The notes under the pieces: model-generated
The model's database searches: none
What the model was told of the DNA's origin: nothing
What the model saw: only the letters and a program-made list of their open reading frames with translations
Source of the DNA: Woeseiaceae bacterium
GTDB taxonomy: Bacteria > Pseudomonadota > Gammaproteobacteria > Steroidobacterales > Woeseiaceae
Length of the DNA: 13,429 nt
Assembly (NCBI GenBank): GCA_013138675.1
Contig: WTCH01000289.1
Span: 1-13,429 of the forward strand
Direction of reading: 5' to 3'
Shown here: in pieces, positions 1 to 6,199 of the stretch
How positions within the stretch are numbered: the stretch's first letter is position 1
How the letters are laid out: every line of letters begins with the position of its first letter
Program-made: the position numbers and the translations under genes

Positions 1-13
1 CCCGAGGTCAAGT

Positions 14-29
14 CATCCACTAGTGGATG
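14..29. repeat. 16-bp perfect palindrome upstream of integrase
   Basis: CATCCACTAGTGGATG is its own exact reverse complement. It lies about 75 bp before the integrase start. It could be an operator or recombinase site. As RNA it would give a 6-bp stem with a CTAG loop followed by TCCTTGTTT, which is a poor terminator. The function is unknown. Confidence 0.5.
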
Positions 30-43
30 TCCTTGTTTGATTA

Positions 44-61
44 CGATCAGCAAGCGATCAG
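44..61. repeat. Two direct copies of CGATCAG, 11 bp apart, before integrase
   Basis: CGATCAG occurs at 44-50 and again at 55-61. The 11-bp start-to-start spacing puts both copies on nearly the same face of the helix. The position, 43 bp before the integrase start, would suit a regulator site or an integrase/excisionase arm site. Seven bases can repeat by chance, so this is only a candidate. Confidence 0.3.
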
Positions 62-103
62 AAACACTCACCAAATCGAAATTGGAGAGTTGTCCATAAC
101 ACC

Positions 104-970
104 GTGAGAGACCTGAACTACCAACTGAAACAACTGTGCCGTTACAACCGAGATGGAAGTTACGGCACCCAGGTACAGCGTGAGCGCATGCTCACACTGA
201 TCGCGAACCAACTTCATGACGCCGGATATCGGAGAATGAATGCCAAATCCTTGAGACCGAAGCACATTGAGGCGCTAACCCAGCTCTGGCTGCAGTCGGG
301 AACTGCGGCAGGAACCATGAAAAACCGCATGTCCGCCATTCGTTGGTGGGCGCGCAAGGTCAATAAGCAAAATGTCGTGGCACGCTCGAACGATCATTAT
401 GGTCTACCGCGCAGGCAGTATGTATCCGGCGCCTCCAAGGCAAAGACCATTGAGTCCGAGCATTTGACACGAATCACGGATCCCTACGTCCGCATAAGCC
501 TCGAACTGCAACAGGCGTTTGGGCTCCGGCGAGAGGAAGCGATCAAGATTCAACCAGGCATAGCGGACCGGGGCGAAATGCTCTGGCTGAAGCCCTCCTG
601 GACCAAAGGCGGTCGGGAACGTGAGATCCCGATCCGCACCGAGGAGCAACGGGACATACTGGAACGCGCCAGAAAGCTGGCCGGCAAGGGATCACTTATC
701 CCCAGCCACAAGACCTACGTTCAACAACTTCGACTCTACGAGGGCCAATGCATCAGAGCAGGCCTCTCCCGCATGCACGGTCTGAGACACGCGTATGCCC
801 AACGGCGATTTGAGGAACTCACCGGATTCAAAGCACCAACTGCAGGCGGCCCGAATAGACAAACCATGACCGCGGATGAACTCGCGCTCGATAAGAAAGC
901 GCGAATGGTAATCAGCAAGGAACTCGGGCATAACCGTGAGGCGATCACGGTCGTCTACCTGGGCCGGTAG
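104..970 (+). CDS. Tyrosine recombinase (integrase, Phage_integr_N + Integrase_1 type)
   Basis: A 288-residue site-specific recombinase expected to cut and join DNA at an attachment site through a phosphotyrosine link. Residues 1-95 resemble the N-terminal DNA-binding domain of the Phage_integr_N family, opening with the characteristic MRDLNYQLKQLC. Residues 110-288 carry the catalytic domain: Arg in the FGLRREE segment (142/143), Lys168 in WTKGG, His225 and Arg228 in HGLRH, His276 in ELGH, and the nucleophile Tyr285 three residues from the end. All expected catalytic positions are present, so it is probably active. The GTG start is chosen because it gives the family N-terminus; no upstream in-frame ATG exists before a stop at 38-40, and the nearest purine-rich stretch (GGAGAG, 84-89) is rather far away. 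A PrtN-like gene follows after 13 bp. This family usually sits on integrative elements or genomic islands. Confidence 0.93.
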   Translation: MRDLNYQLKQLCRYNRDGSYGTQVQRERMLTLIANQLHDAGYRRMNAKSLRPKHIEALTQLWLQSGTAAGTMKNRMSAIRWWARKVNKQNVVARSNDHYGLPRRQYVSGASKAKTIESEHLTRITDPYVRISLELQQAFGLRREEAIKIQPGIADRGEMLWLKPSWTKGGREREIPIRTEEQRDILERARKLAGKGSLIPSHKTYVQQLRLYEGQCIRAGLSRMHGLRHAYAQRRFEELTGFKAPTAGGPNRQTMTADELALDKKARMVISKELGHNREAITVVYLGR

Positions 971-983
971 TCGAGATTTGACG

Positions 984-1235
984 ATGAATCCGACCTACTT
1001 CGGCTTGCTGGCAGAATTTGGCGAGTCAGAGATTCCACTGGAGCGCGTTTGCGAAAAATACTTCGGATTATCCACTGCAAAAGCCAAGCGCCGCGCATGC
1101 CTTCAGCAACTGCCTATCCCTGCGTACCGAACCGGTTCTCAAAAATCACCCTGGCTCATCAGTGCGATTGATCTCGCGAATCACATCGATGATCAACGTT
1201 CTATTTCCGCACGCCAGTGGGCGAACATGAGATAG
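984..1235 (+). CDS. PrtN-like (pyocin activator family) small regulator
   Basis: An 83-residue protein resembling the pyocin activator PrtN family. The matching blocks are IPLERVCEKYF (17-27), a basic helix AKAKRRA (33-39), LPIPAYRTGSQKS (43-55) and DLANHIDDQR (63-72), in the family order and at about the usual length. PrtN activates pyocin genes in Pseudomonas. Relatives also occur beside integrases on genomic islands, where their targets are mostly unknown. The ATG at 984 is preferred over the in-frame ATG at 936, which would overlap the integrase end and add 16 residues unlike the family. It is probably co-transcribed with the integrase. No pyocin structural gene is visible, so control of the integrase or of element genes to the left is an inference. 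Confidence 0.82.
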   Translation: MNPTYFGLLAEFGESEIPLERVCEKYFGLSTAKAKRRACLQQLPIPAYRTGSQKSPWLISAIDLANHIDDQRSISARQWANMR

Positions 1236-1275
1236 CGCGTCCTACCGCCGACAATTGCGCAAATTGGACGCACCA

Positions 1276-1299
1276 TGTCGCACTTCAAGCGGTGCGACA
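1276..1299. repeat. Inverted repeat, 8-bp arms TGTCGCAC/GTGCGACA
   Basis: Perfect 8-bp arms separate an 8-base spacer (TTCAAGCG) just after the PrtN-like gene. An A-run (1302-1308) follows on the + strand, so the polarity is wrong for a + strand terminator, and on the - strand the T-run comes before the stem. It may be an operator, a recombination site or a transcript-end structure. Confidence 0.45.
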
Positions 1300-1422
1300 C
1301 GAAAAAAACACCCGCTTTAACTAATTGAATAAACTACTACTTTTCGAAAACGATGCCCCTGCTCCATCATCGGGGCGACGTAGATCTTGTTCTTCATTGT
1401 GGTTCTTGGTTGCGTTAACGGA

Positions 1423-1438
1423 CGGCTGAGAGCAGCCG
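1423..1438. repeat. GC-rich hairpin CGGCTG-AGAG-CAGCCG
   Basis: A perfect 6-bp stem with a 4-base loop, about 125 bp before the first gene of the envelope operon. No T-tract follows on either strand. If transcribed, it would be a structured leader element of the operon mRNA. Confidence 0.35.
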
Positions 1439-1562
1439 CCAATGCTACCCCAACATGGCCGTCTCCTTCAGCTTATTCAGGTTTGGTTCAGCGTCCGCCG
1501 AGTAGCGTGGTGGCTGACCTAAGCAATCACCGTCGCAGCCACACTTCAAGGGAGATGGCGAT

Positions 1563-2387
1563 ATGGATTTTCTAAAAGCCAGGCGCATTGCGTTCCTGTG
1601 CCCGTCGCTGGCCATGATCATGCTGGCCGGCCCGACCTTTGCCGACACGAATTCCCCTACGATTCGCCTGTTTCCGACGACCGTCGTCGAGGACCTGCGT
1701 CAGACGAGTTCTGTCGCGAAGGAAATGGAAACCGGCCTGCAGGACGTCATCGGTCAGCTTGACCAGCAACAACAGCTGTACCACGAGAGCAAGTGCGATG
1801 GTGCGGAAGACGACCCTGGGTGCCAACGCCTCGCCAAGCAGATTGGCGCAACCTACCTCGACATGCTCGGCATCATGGAAGATCGACTTCCGGATATGGA
1901 ACACACCGTCAACAACACCCGGCTGAGTCTCGAGAAACGCCTTCGCAGCGAGTTAGGTAACAAAATGACCTCCTGGACGCTGCAGGAGACCTTGCTCGGT
2001 GGTAATCCGCCCAAAGACGCGGCGGCACCAACGCCCAGTCTGCGTGGCCGCTCAGGCATGCGACTCAGTGAGCGCTTCAGCCAATACTACAAATTGGTCG
2101 CCTCATCGAGCAGCCATACCGACCAGTCACTCGCGGTTCTTGCATCCGATATCTATCTCGACATGGAAGAGACGAGCCTGCTGATTGCACGTACACGGGA
2201 AGAGATCGCCCGCGCGACGCTTATCGAACAACTCAACCAGTCGTTCGGCACCATCACGCCAGAGATGATGGAAGTTGTCGGCGGCGTGAAATCCATCCTG
2301 TTTGGCGACGATACGAGCCTTGCACCGATTGCCGGCCCGCCGCCGGGCAGTGTCGAGCAGGCCTATCGCAGCCCGCTGCAAAACTAA
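1563..2387 (+). CDS. Exported helical protein of unknown function, first gene of envelope operon
   Basis: A 274-residue protein that I do not recognise. Residues 1-27 form a signal peptide (basic KARR, hydrophobic core, TFA^D cleavage), so the mature protein should be periplasmic. Residues 40-145 and 165-250 are rich in Glu, Gln, Leu and Lys/Arg and look largely alpha-helical, possibly coiled-coil, joined by a short Pro/Gly/Ala linker (about 147-163). Two cysteines, Cys78 and Cys87, are close enough for a disulfide. The ATG at 1563 has a GGGAG ribosome site (1549-1553) at good distance. The next gene, a lipoprotein, starts 23 bp after the stop. The arrangement suggests a periplasmic structural or adaptor subunit of the machine encoded downstream, which is inference from position only. 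Confidence 0.85.
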   Translation: MDFLKARRIAFLCPSLAMIMLAGPTFADTNSPTIRLFPTTVVEDLRQTSSVAKEMETGLQDVIGQLDQQQQLYHESKCDGAEDDPGCQRLAKQIGATYLDMLGIMEDRLPDMEHTVNNTRLSLEKRLRSELGNKMTSWTLQETLLGGNPPKDAAAPTPSLRGRSGMRLSERFSQYYKLVASSSSHTDQSLAVLASDIYLDMEETSLLIARTREEIARATLIEQLNQSFGTITPEMMEVVGGVKSILFGDDTSLAPIAGPPPGSVEQAYRSPLQN

Positions 2388-2410
2388 CCCAATTTTCTGG
2401 AGATCGAGCC

Positions 2411-2938
2411 ATGAAAACCCTGAGCCTGCTCGTCGCACTTTCGGCCCTGATTCTCGCTTCGTGCGCGACGTCGCCGCCGCCGTGTGACAGCCCGCAAACC
2501 CGCAACCTTAGCGCTGCTGTCGATGATGTCAAAGACTCACTGTCATCAGGTTGCGCCGCACACTTCGATCGTTACTACGACGACCTGTTGCGTACGGCCG
2601 AAGGCGATCCAAAGCCTGGCAACAAACGAGTATTCAGTGAATTTCTCGTCTGGTCTGCAGACGAAGGACTGCTCAGTCAGCGGCAAGCGAAAGACCACTA
2701 CAACCGATATTTCAATGTGAAGTTCATGACATTGCAGAGCGACTACAATAATTGTTCGCATACCTGCCCGCGCCGCGACCGTGTCATGCTGGACATGGAG
2801 CGCGAACTCAGTGACAAGGAGCGCGGGCTGCTCAAGGTCAGTCTTGATAGTGATGGTTACTATCGCGCCGACGAACTGTTCCAGGAAGTCGAACTCGTCC
2901 TTGAGGCAACCTGTACAGCCTGTTCCGCAGGTCAGTAG
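2411..2938 (+). CDS. Cysteine-rich lipoprotein of unknown function
   Basis: A 175-residue lipoprotein: a basic start, a hydrophobic stretch and the lipobox LASC with the lipidated residue at Cys18. The residues after it (AT) contain no Asp at +2, so outer-membrane sorting is expected if the usual Lol rule holds. The mature part has six further cysteines (25, 48, 115, 119, 168, 171), including a CxxxC and a CxxC pair, an even number that suits three disulfides or a metal site. Residues 144-155 (SLDSDGYYRADE) resemble an EF-hand loop with Asp at 3 and 5, Gly at 6 and Glu at 12, but Ser replaces Asp at 1 and Tyr replaces Ile/Val at 8, so it is at best degenerate. The start has GGAG at 2399-2402, 8 bases away. 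It could anchor the complex to the outer membrane, which is inference. Confidence 0.85.
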   Translation: MKTLSLLVALSALILASCATSPPPCDSPQTRNLSAAVDDVKDSLSSGCAAHFDRYYDDLLRTAEGDPKPGNKRVFSEFLVWSADEGLLSQRQAKDHYNRYFNVKFMTLQSDYNNCSHTCPRRDRVMLDMERELSDKERGLLKVSLDSDGYYRADELFQEVELVLEATCTACSAGQ

Positions 2939-2952
2939 GCGGACGTCCCACG

Positions 2953-3612
2953 ATGTCTGCCAGTCAAGGACGGCGGTTTCTGCGCGGCCTCACTACAGGC
3001 GCAGCGGGCACGTTTATCGGCGGTAGCGCGCTGCTCTACCTGCTCAGCCGCTACGAGATCATTGCGTTCACATCTGAACGCATCCCCAGCCTCGGCGGGT
3101 GGCTCGATTGGGCCTATATGAATCTCGGTTCGTCGATCCCGGTATTTGCTTTGCTCCTGATGGCGTTCTTCGTAAGCCTTAGCCGGTTACGTCGTCTTCT
3201 CGAAGACGACCAGCCCGCAAACCGGGTCGTACAACTCGATCATCTGACCGATATCTGGACGACACTTTTTTTTGGTACCGGTGTGATCTGGACCGCGATT
3301 GGTATGCGCAGCGCCCTCATATTTGCACTCGGTAGTCCAGAGTCCACGGTGCAGCTCGGTGCCTTCGCAGTTCTTGAACGAATGGTCGAGGGTGGCATTC
3401 TGCTGGCCCTGTCCACGACGATCTTTGGCGGTATCGGCGGCTACCTGATGCGGGTGTACAAAGCCGTTACGCTCGGCACGCTACTGCAGCGCTACTACGA
3501 TCAAGCAGCACGTGCCGATACATCCAGCATGCGAACGTCGCTGCAACGCATAGAACAGCATCTCAAGGTTCCAGACAGGCCAGCCGACATTAGCGACGAG
3601 GTAACGACATGA
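2953..3612 (+). CDS. MotA/TolQ/ExbB-like four-helix inner-membrane protein
   Basis: A 219-residue membrane protein with helices at about 15-37, 60-77, 104-126 and 148-168. The last two match the conserved TM pair of proton-channel stators: GTGVIWTAIGMRSA (108-121) resembles the GTVWGI segment of TolQ/ExbB, and VEGGILLALSTTIFGGIGGY (145-164) resembles the GIAEALxxTAxGL segment, with Thr155/Thr156 at the polar channel position. Arg-rich SRLRRLL after helix 2 gives a cytoplasmic loop of only about 25 residues, much shorter than in MotA or TolQ, and the C-terminal tail (170-219) is cytoplasmic and helical. It would form an ion-conducting oligomer around the single helix of the next gene product. 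The reading frame overlaps that gene by 4 bases (ATGA), which supports equal production. Family membership is likely; the ion and the load are unknown. Confidence 0.78.
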   Translation: MSASQGRRFLRGLTTGAAGTFIGGSALLYLLSRYEIIAFTSERIPSLGGWLDWAYMNLGSSIPVFALLLMAFFVSLSRLRRLLEDDQPANRVVQLDHLTDIWTTLFFGTGVIWTAIGMRSALIFALGSPESTVQLGAFAVLERMVEGGILLALSTTIFGGIGGYLMRVYKAVTLGTLLQRYYDQAARADTSSMRTSLQRIEQHLKVPDRPADISDEVTT

Positions 3613-4292
3613 CTCGCTCGCCGTTGTTCTATCCACTCAGTCGCGGCATGGACTCCGAAGCTGGCGGCGTTGCCGATCTGCAAACCGACGTCATGCGGTT
3701 CATGGCGATTCTCGCGCTGTGCCTGGTAGCAATTTTTGCGCTCGTGCAGAGCATTCCCGTAAATACAGTCGCACCGGAAATACCTGCAGCAGACGTTCCA
3801 GCAGCCGTTGCCACCCCTGAACCCGCACCCGTGCCAGCCCCCGAACCCGTAACCGTACCTGACCCTGTGCCCGAACCCGAAGTGCTTGAATCTGTCGTGG
3901 CGACACCGCCCAAACCGGCAATGCCAAAGCCCGACAGGGGATTCACATTGAAGTTTGAAACGGACCTGGCCTTGACACGGCTTGTCGCTCGAAACGAGGT
4001 GGGGCTATACGCCATCGGCCTCGAGAAGTCCTTACGTATGAACGTCAATCGTGGGCGCCTGAGTTTTTGGCCCGCATCGATTCCGAATGAGTTTCACGAA
4101 ATGGACGCCGCGACCGTACCTGAAGACGTAGTGCTCGCCCTGCGACGCTCGATGGGCCTCCAAAGCGAGTCTATAAAATGGGGCGTCACCCTGCCCCCGG
4201 ACATGCAGGATCAACTGACACTTTTCATGAACACCGCTGAGAGCGGCACGTTGCTTATAACAGCGCGTGGCGATGTGCAGCTGGAGCAATGA
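3609..4292 (+). CDS. TolR/ExbD-like single-span protein with Pro-rich linker
   Basis: A 227-residue protein with a short cytoplasmic N-terminus, one transmembrane helix (28-49) and a periplasmic remainder. Asp27 in LQTDVMRFMAIL sits at the cytoplasmic edge of the helix, comparable to the essential Asp of TolR, ExbD and MotB. Residues 54-108 are a Pro/Glu/Ala/Val linker with repeated PxP units, as in TonB or TolA, able to reach across the periplasm. Residues 110-227 form a folded domain ending GTLLITARGDVQLEQ, which loosely recalls the last strands of TolR/ExbD. I do not recognise an OmpA-type peptidoglycan-binding motif. ATG overlaps the stop of the MotA-like gene and GAGG (3598-3601) lies 7 bases upstream. 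It is the natural partner of the preceding protein. The assignment rests on topology, Asp position and gene pairing, not on strong identity. Confidence 0.72.
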   Translation: MTRSPLFYPLSRGMDSEAGGVADLQTDVMRFMAILALCLVAIFALVQSIPVNTVAPEIPAADVPAAVATPEPAPVPAPEPVTVPDPVPEPEVLESVVATPPKPAMPKPDRGFTLKFETDLALTRLVARNEVGLYAIGLEKSLRMNVNRGRLSFWPASIPNEFHEMDAATVPEDVVLALRRSMGLQSESIKWGVTLPPDMQDQLTLFMNTAESGTLLITARGDVQLEQ

Positions 4293-4293
4293 C

Positions 4294-5709
4294 GTGACGT
4301 TCTGCTTACGCTGCGCGAGCCTGATTTTGGTCGCCGTCTTGATTGTCGCGGCACCGCGCCCGTCCTGCGCGCGACAAACGACTGCCGATGACTGGATCTC
4401 GGAGACTGCAGTTCCCACCCTATCGGCGCAACTGTCGACGCACCCGCGATTCAAGGGAGAGTCCGTGCGCGTTGTGGTTTTCGTCGACGGTAAACCGGCA
4501 CCGCTTAGCAATGCGCTGGCAATCTCTTTTCGAGACGAGCTGGCCGATGCGATTATTGCCGTGCCAGGCATTCGGATTTCACCACCTGTTTCACGAGACA
4601 ACGATATCGACTGCGCCGTGAATGACGCGCATTACTACGTCGGTTTGCAGATCTCAAGAACCGGCAAAGAGCGATTCCGAATCGACCTGCGCGCGCTCGA
4701 TCTCGAAGACCAGGCCTGGGTGGCTGGCTTCGATCCCATCTGGGAAGGTTCTTTGTCGCGCAGCCAACAACGTGCTTTCGATAAGCCAGGTGCGGATGCC
4801 TCTTTTCTTGGTGAACGATCCGTACCGTTTTCCGTGTCCGAATCCGACATGATCGCGGCATCACTTGCACGCGAACTCGGCTGCGCGTCACTGCGGCAGA
4901 TGACCGGCCAGTACCTTGTACTTCTTGACGACAACAGTGACCTTGCCGCACCACTCGACGGAATTGCGGAGCTCATCAGCAATAATCTCGCCGCCGGCCA
5001 ATCGCTGCAATTCACGTCGGACCCGGACCGGGCGAACGCCGTTCTTACTGGCAAGGCGCATTCGATCGACGCCGACCTGCATCAGTATTGGGCGACTGTG
5101 GCACCACTCGATCCTGGATCAGAGTTGCCTGCGCTCAATGCCAGCACTTACGTGCGTACTGGCACCGCCAGAGTGAGTCGTACGCAGATCCCACCGCCGC
5201 AGAACGTGCTGCTATCGTCGACGCGACTAACAGGGTCCAATGGCGCAGGCGCCTGCAATTCAGATCGCAAGACATGCGTCACAATGCAGGTCAGGACCAG
5301 CGAGGACGCCATTGTTTTCTTTCTCAATCACCAGGTCAACCACGGCCTTGTACGCTTGTCCGGTCCCGGGTGCAGGCCGCAGACTGACGCACGAGTTGTT
5401 CGGGCTCACGAGACGATTAGCCAGCCGTTACCTCTGTTTACACTGATGCCGGACGCGACATCGAGATCGACTGAATGGTCTGCGAGTCCGGACGCGGACA
5501 CCTATTACGCGATTGCAGTCAATGACAGTAAGGCTGCTCATATCCTGTCACGACATTTGCAGAAGTTGCCGCAACGTTGCAGTGCAGCAGTTCGATTCGG
5601 ACTCGAAGGCGAGAAACTCGAGAACTGGATGAGCGTGTTCGCCCAAACGATGACGCAGTGGCGATCGCATGTCGACTGGCAGGCCATACGGGTCCGCAAC
5701 GTCTACTAG
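4294..5709 (+). CDS. Large exported protein of unknown function (two-domain, envelope operon)
   Basis: A 471-residue exported protein. GTG at 4294 is chosen over the in-frame ATG at 4267: it follows the previous stop after one base, has GGAG (4283-4286) 7 bases upstream, and yields a clean signal peptide (1-26, SCA^RQ), whereas ATG adds nine polar residues. Residues 55-200 look like an alpha/beta domain (RVVVFVDGK, ISFRDELADAIIAVPGIRI, YYVGLQISRTG, WVAGFDPIWEGSLS) reminiscent of FlgO/CsgG/TolB-N-type envelope proteins, which is a weak match. Residues 325-471 form a second domain (TMQVRTSEDAIVFFLNHQV, DTYYAIAVND, LPQRC, VDWQAIRVRNVY) of the kind seen in DUF4384-like proteins, also unsure. Cysteines at 107, 197, 321, 328, 360 and 429 suit disulfides. 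It probably works in the periplasm with the stator pair. No enzymatic motif is visible. Confidence 0.85.
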   Translation: MTFCLRCASLILVAVLIVAAPRPSCARQTTADDWISETAVPTLSAQLSTHPRFKGESVRVVVFVDGKPAPLSNALAISFRDELADAIIAVPGIRISPPVSRDNDIDCAVNDAHYYVGLQISRTGKERFRIDLRALDLEDQAWVAGFDPIWEGSLSRSQQRAFDKPGADASFLGERSVPFSVSESDMIAASLARELGCASLRQMTGQYLVLLDDNSDLAAPLDGIAELISNNLAAGQSLQFTSDPDRANAVLTGKAHSIDADLHQYWATVAPLDPGSELPALNASTYVRTGTARVSRTQIPPPQNVLLSSTRLTGSNGAGACNSDRKTCVTMQVRTSEDAIVFFLNHQVNHGLVRLSGPGCRPQTDARVVRAHETISQPLPLFTLMPDATSRSTEWSASPDADTYYAIAVNDSKAAHILSRHLQKLPQRCSAAVRFGLEGEKLENWMSVFAQTMTQWRSHVDWQAIRVRNVY

Positions 5710-5719
5710 GGTCCAAACG

Positions 5720-6199
5720 ATGATCAAATTCCTGGGATTTCTCATGGGCTCGGCGGTGTCAATCGGCGCGATTCTCCTGTTACTTGGCGTGCCGGAAATT
5801 CGGCTTAAACCAGACAGTCCGTACATAGCGCAGGTACAGGAGCCGCTCCCCCAGCCGGCCCCCGAGCCAATCCAGTCGATGATCCCGGAACAGCCCACCG
5901 CGGAACAGCCTGCTGCCATGAGCAGTCAGCCAACGCCGCCAGCAACGCCTGCGGAGGCCGAGCAGGCTGTCGCCCCGCTGGCGCCGCAATGGCATTCGTT
6001 CTGGAGCCCATTCGGCAGTCAGATCGCGGCCAATGGATTCGTTAGCCGTCTCGAAACCCTGACGGGTTTTGACTACCGCGTTGTAAAAATCAGTACCGGT
6101 GTGTATGACGTTGCTTTCGCTTACACGGATGAATCCGAGCGCATCGACAAGTTGTCGATGATCGCCTCCGCGGCCGCTCTCGACCTGCCCGAAACATGA
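5720..6199 (+). CDS. Membrane-anchored Pro-rich protein with SPOR-like C-terminal domain
   Basis: A 159-residue protein with the architecture of TonB or FtsN: a transmembrane anchor (5-24), a Pro/Gln/Ala/Glu linker (38-90) and a small C-terminal domain. Residues 91-150 (WHSFWSPFGSQIAANGFVSR followed by LETLTGFDYRVVK and STGVYDVAF) follow the SPOR pattern: a short strand ending in a small/Phe turn, a helix picking the next segment, a strand, then GxYxV. SPOR domains bind peptidoglycan glycan strands stripped of stem peptides. The ATG at 5720 has AGGG (5708-5711) 8 bases upstream; the longer frame from 5669 would overlap the previous gene. The ATGA overlap with the lytic transglycosylase suggests coupled synthesis. 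The SPOR call is by pattern only. Confidence 0.75.
   Translation: MIKFLGFLMGSAVSIGAILLLLGVPEIRLKPDSPYIAQVQEPLPQPAPEPIQSMIPEQPTAEQPAAMSSQPTPPATPAEAEQAVAPLAPQWHSFWSPFGSQIAANGFVSRLETLTGFDYRVVKISTGVYDVAFAYTDESERIDKLSMIASAAALDLPET

Larger units (their letters stand above)
1236..1562. other. Non-coding region with small inverted repeats at the element/chromosome junction
   Basis: About 330 bp with no supportable gene; the open frames here are short and run into the neighbouring gene. It contains an 8-bp-stem inverted repeat at 1276-1299, a locally AT-rich stretch (about 1301-1350) ending in the perfect palindrome TTTTCGAAAA (1341-1350), and a 6-bp stem with a 4-base loop at 1423-1438. None has a following T-run, so none is a convincing intrinsic terminator. 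I see no clear -35/-10 pair, although the promoter of the operon starting at 1563 should lie here. The right attachment site of the element could also be in this stretch, but it cannot be identified without the other end. Confidence 0.5.

Noticed and set aside
1..99. Frame 1 open from the window edge to a stop at 97-99
   Set aside because: Thirty-two codons of unremarkable composition containing the palindrome; an open stretch this short can occur by chance, so no partial gene is called.
1276..1308. Intrinsic terminator after the PrtN-like gene
   Set aside because: The stem is good, but it is followed by an A-run instead of T on the + strand, and on the - strand the T-run precedes the stem.
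1387..1575. 62-codon open frame in the intergenic region
   Set aside because: It runs through the ribosome site and start of the next gene, has no ribosome site of its own and no protein-like features.
3629..4048. 139-codon - strand frame rich in Gly/Ser/Thr
   Set aside because: It is the mirror of the Pro-rich linker coding region of the TolR-like gene, and its low complexity comes from the PxP codons.
2953..4292. Ordinary Tol-Pal or TonB-ExbB-ExbD locus
   Set aside because: No TolA, TolB, Pal or TonB C-terminal domain is encoded nearby, and both membrane proteins differ from TolQR/ExbBD in loop size and periplasmic part.
4032..4601. 189-codon - strand frame
   Set aside because: It covers the end of the TolR-like gene and the signal region of the next gene, with no ribosome site or recognisable domain.
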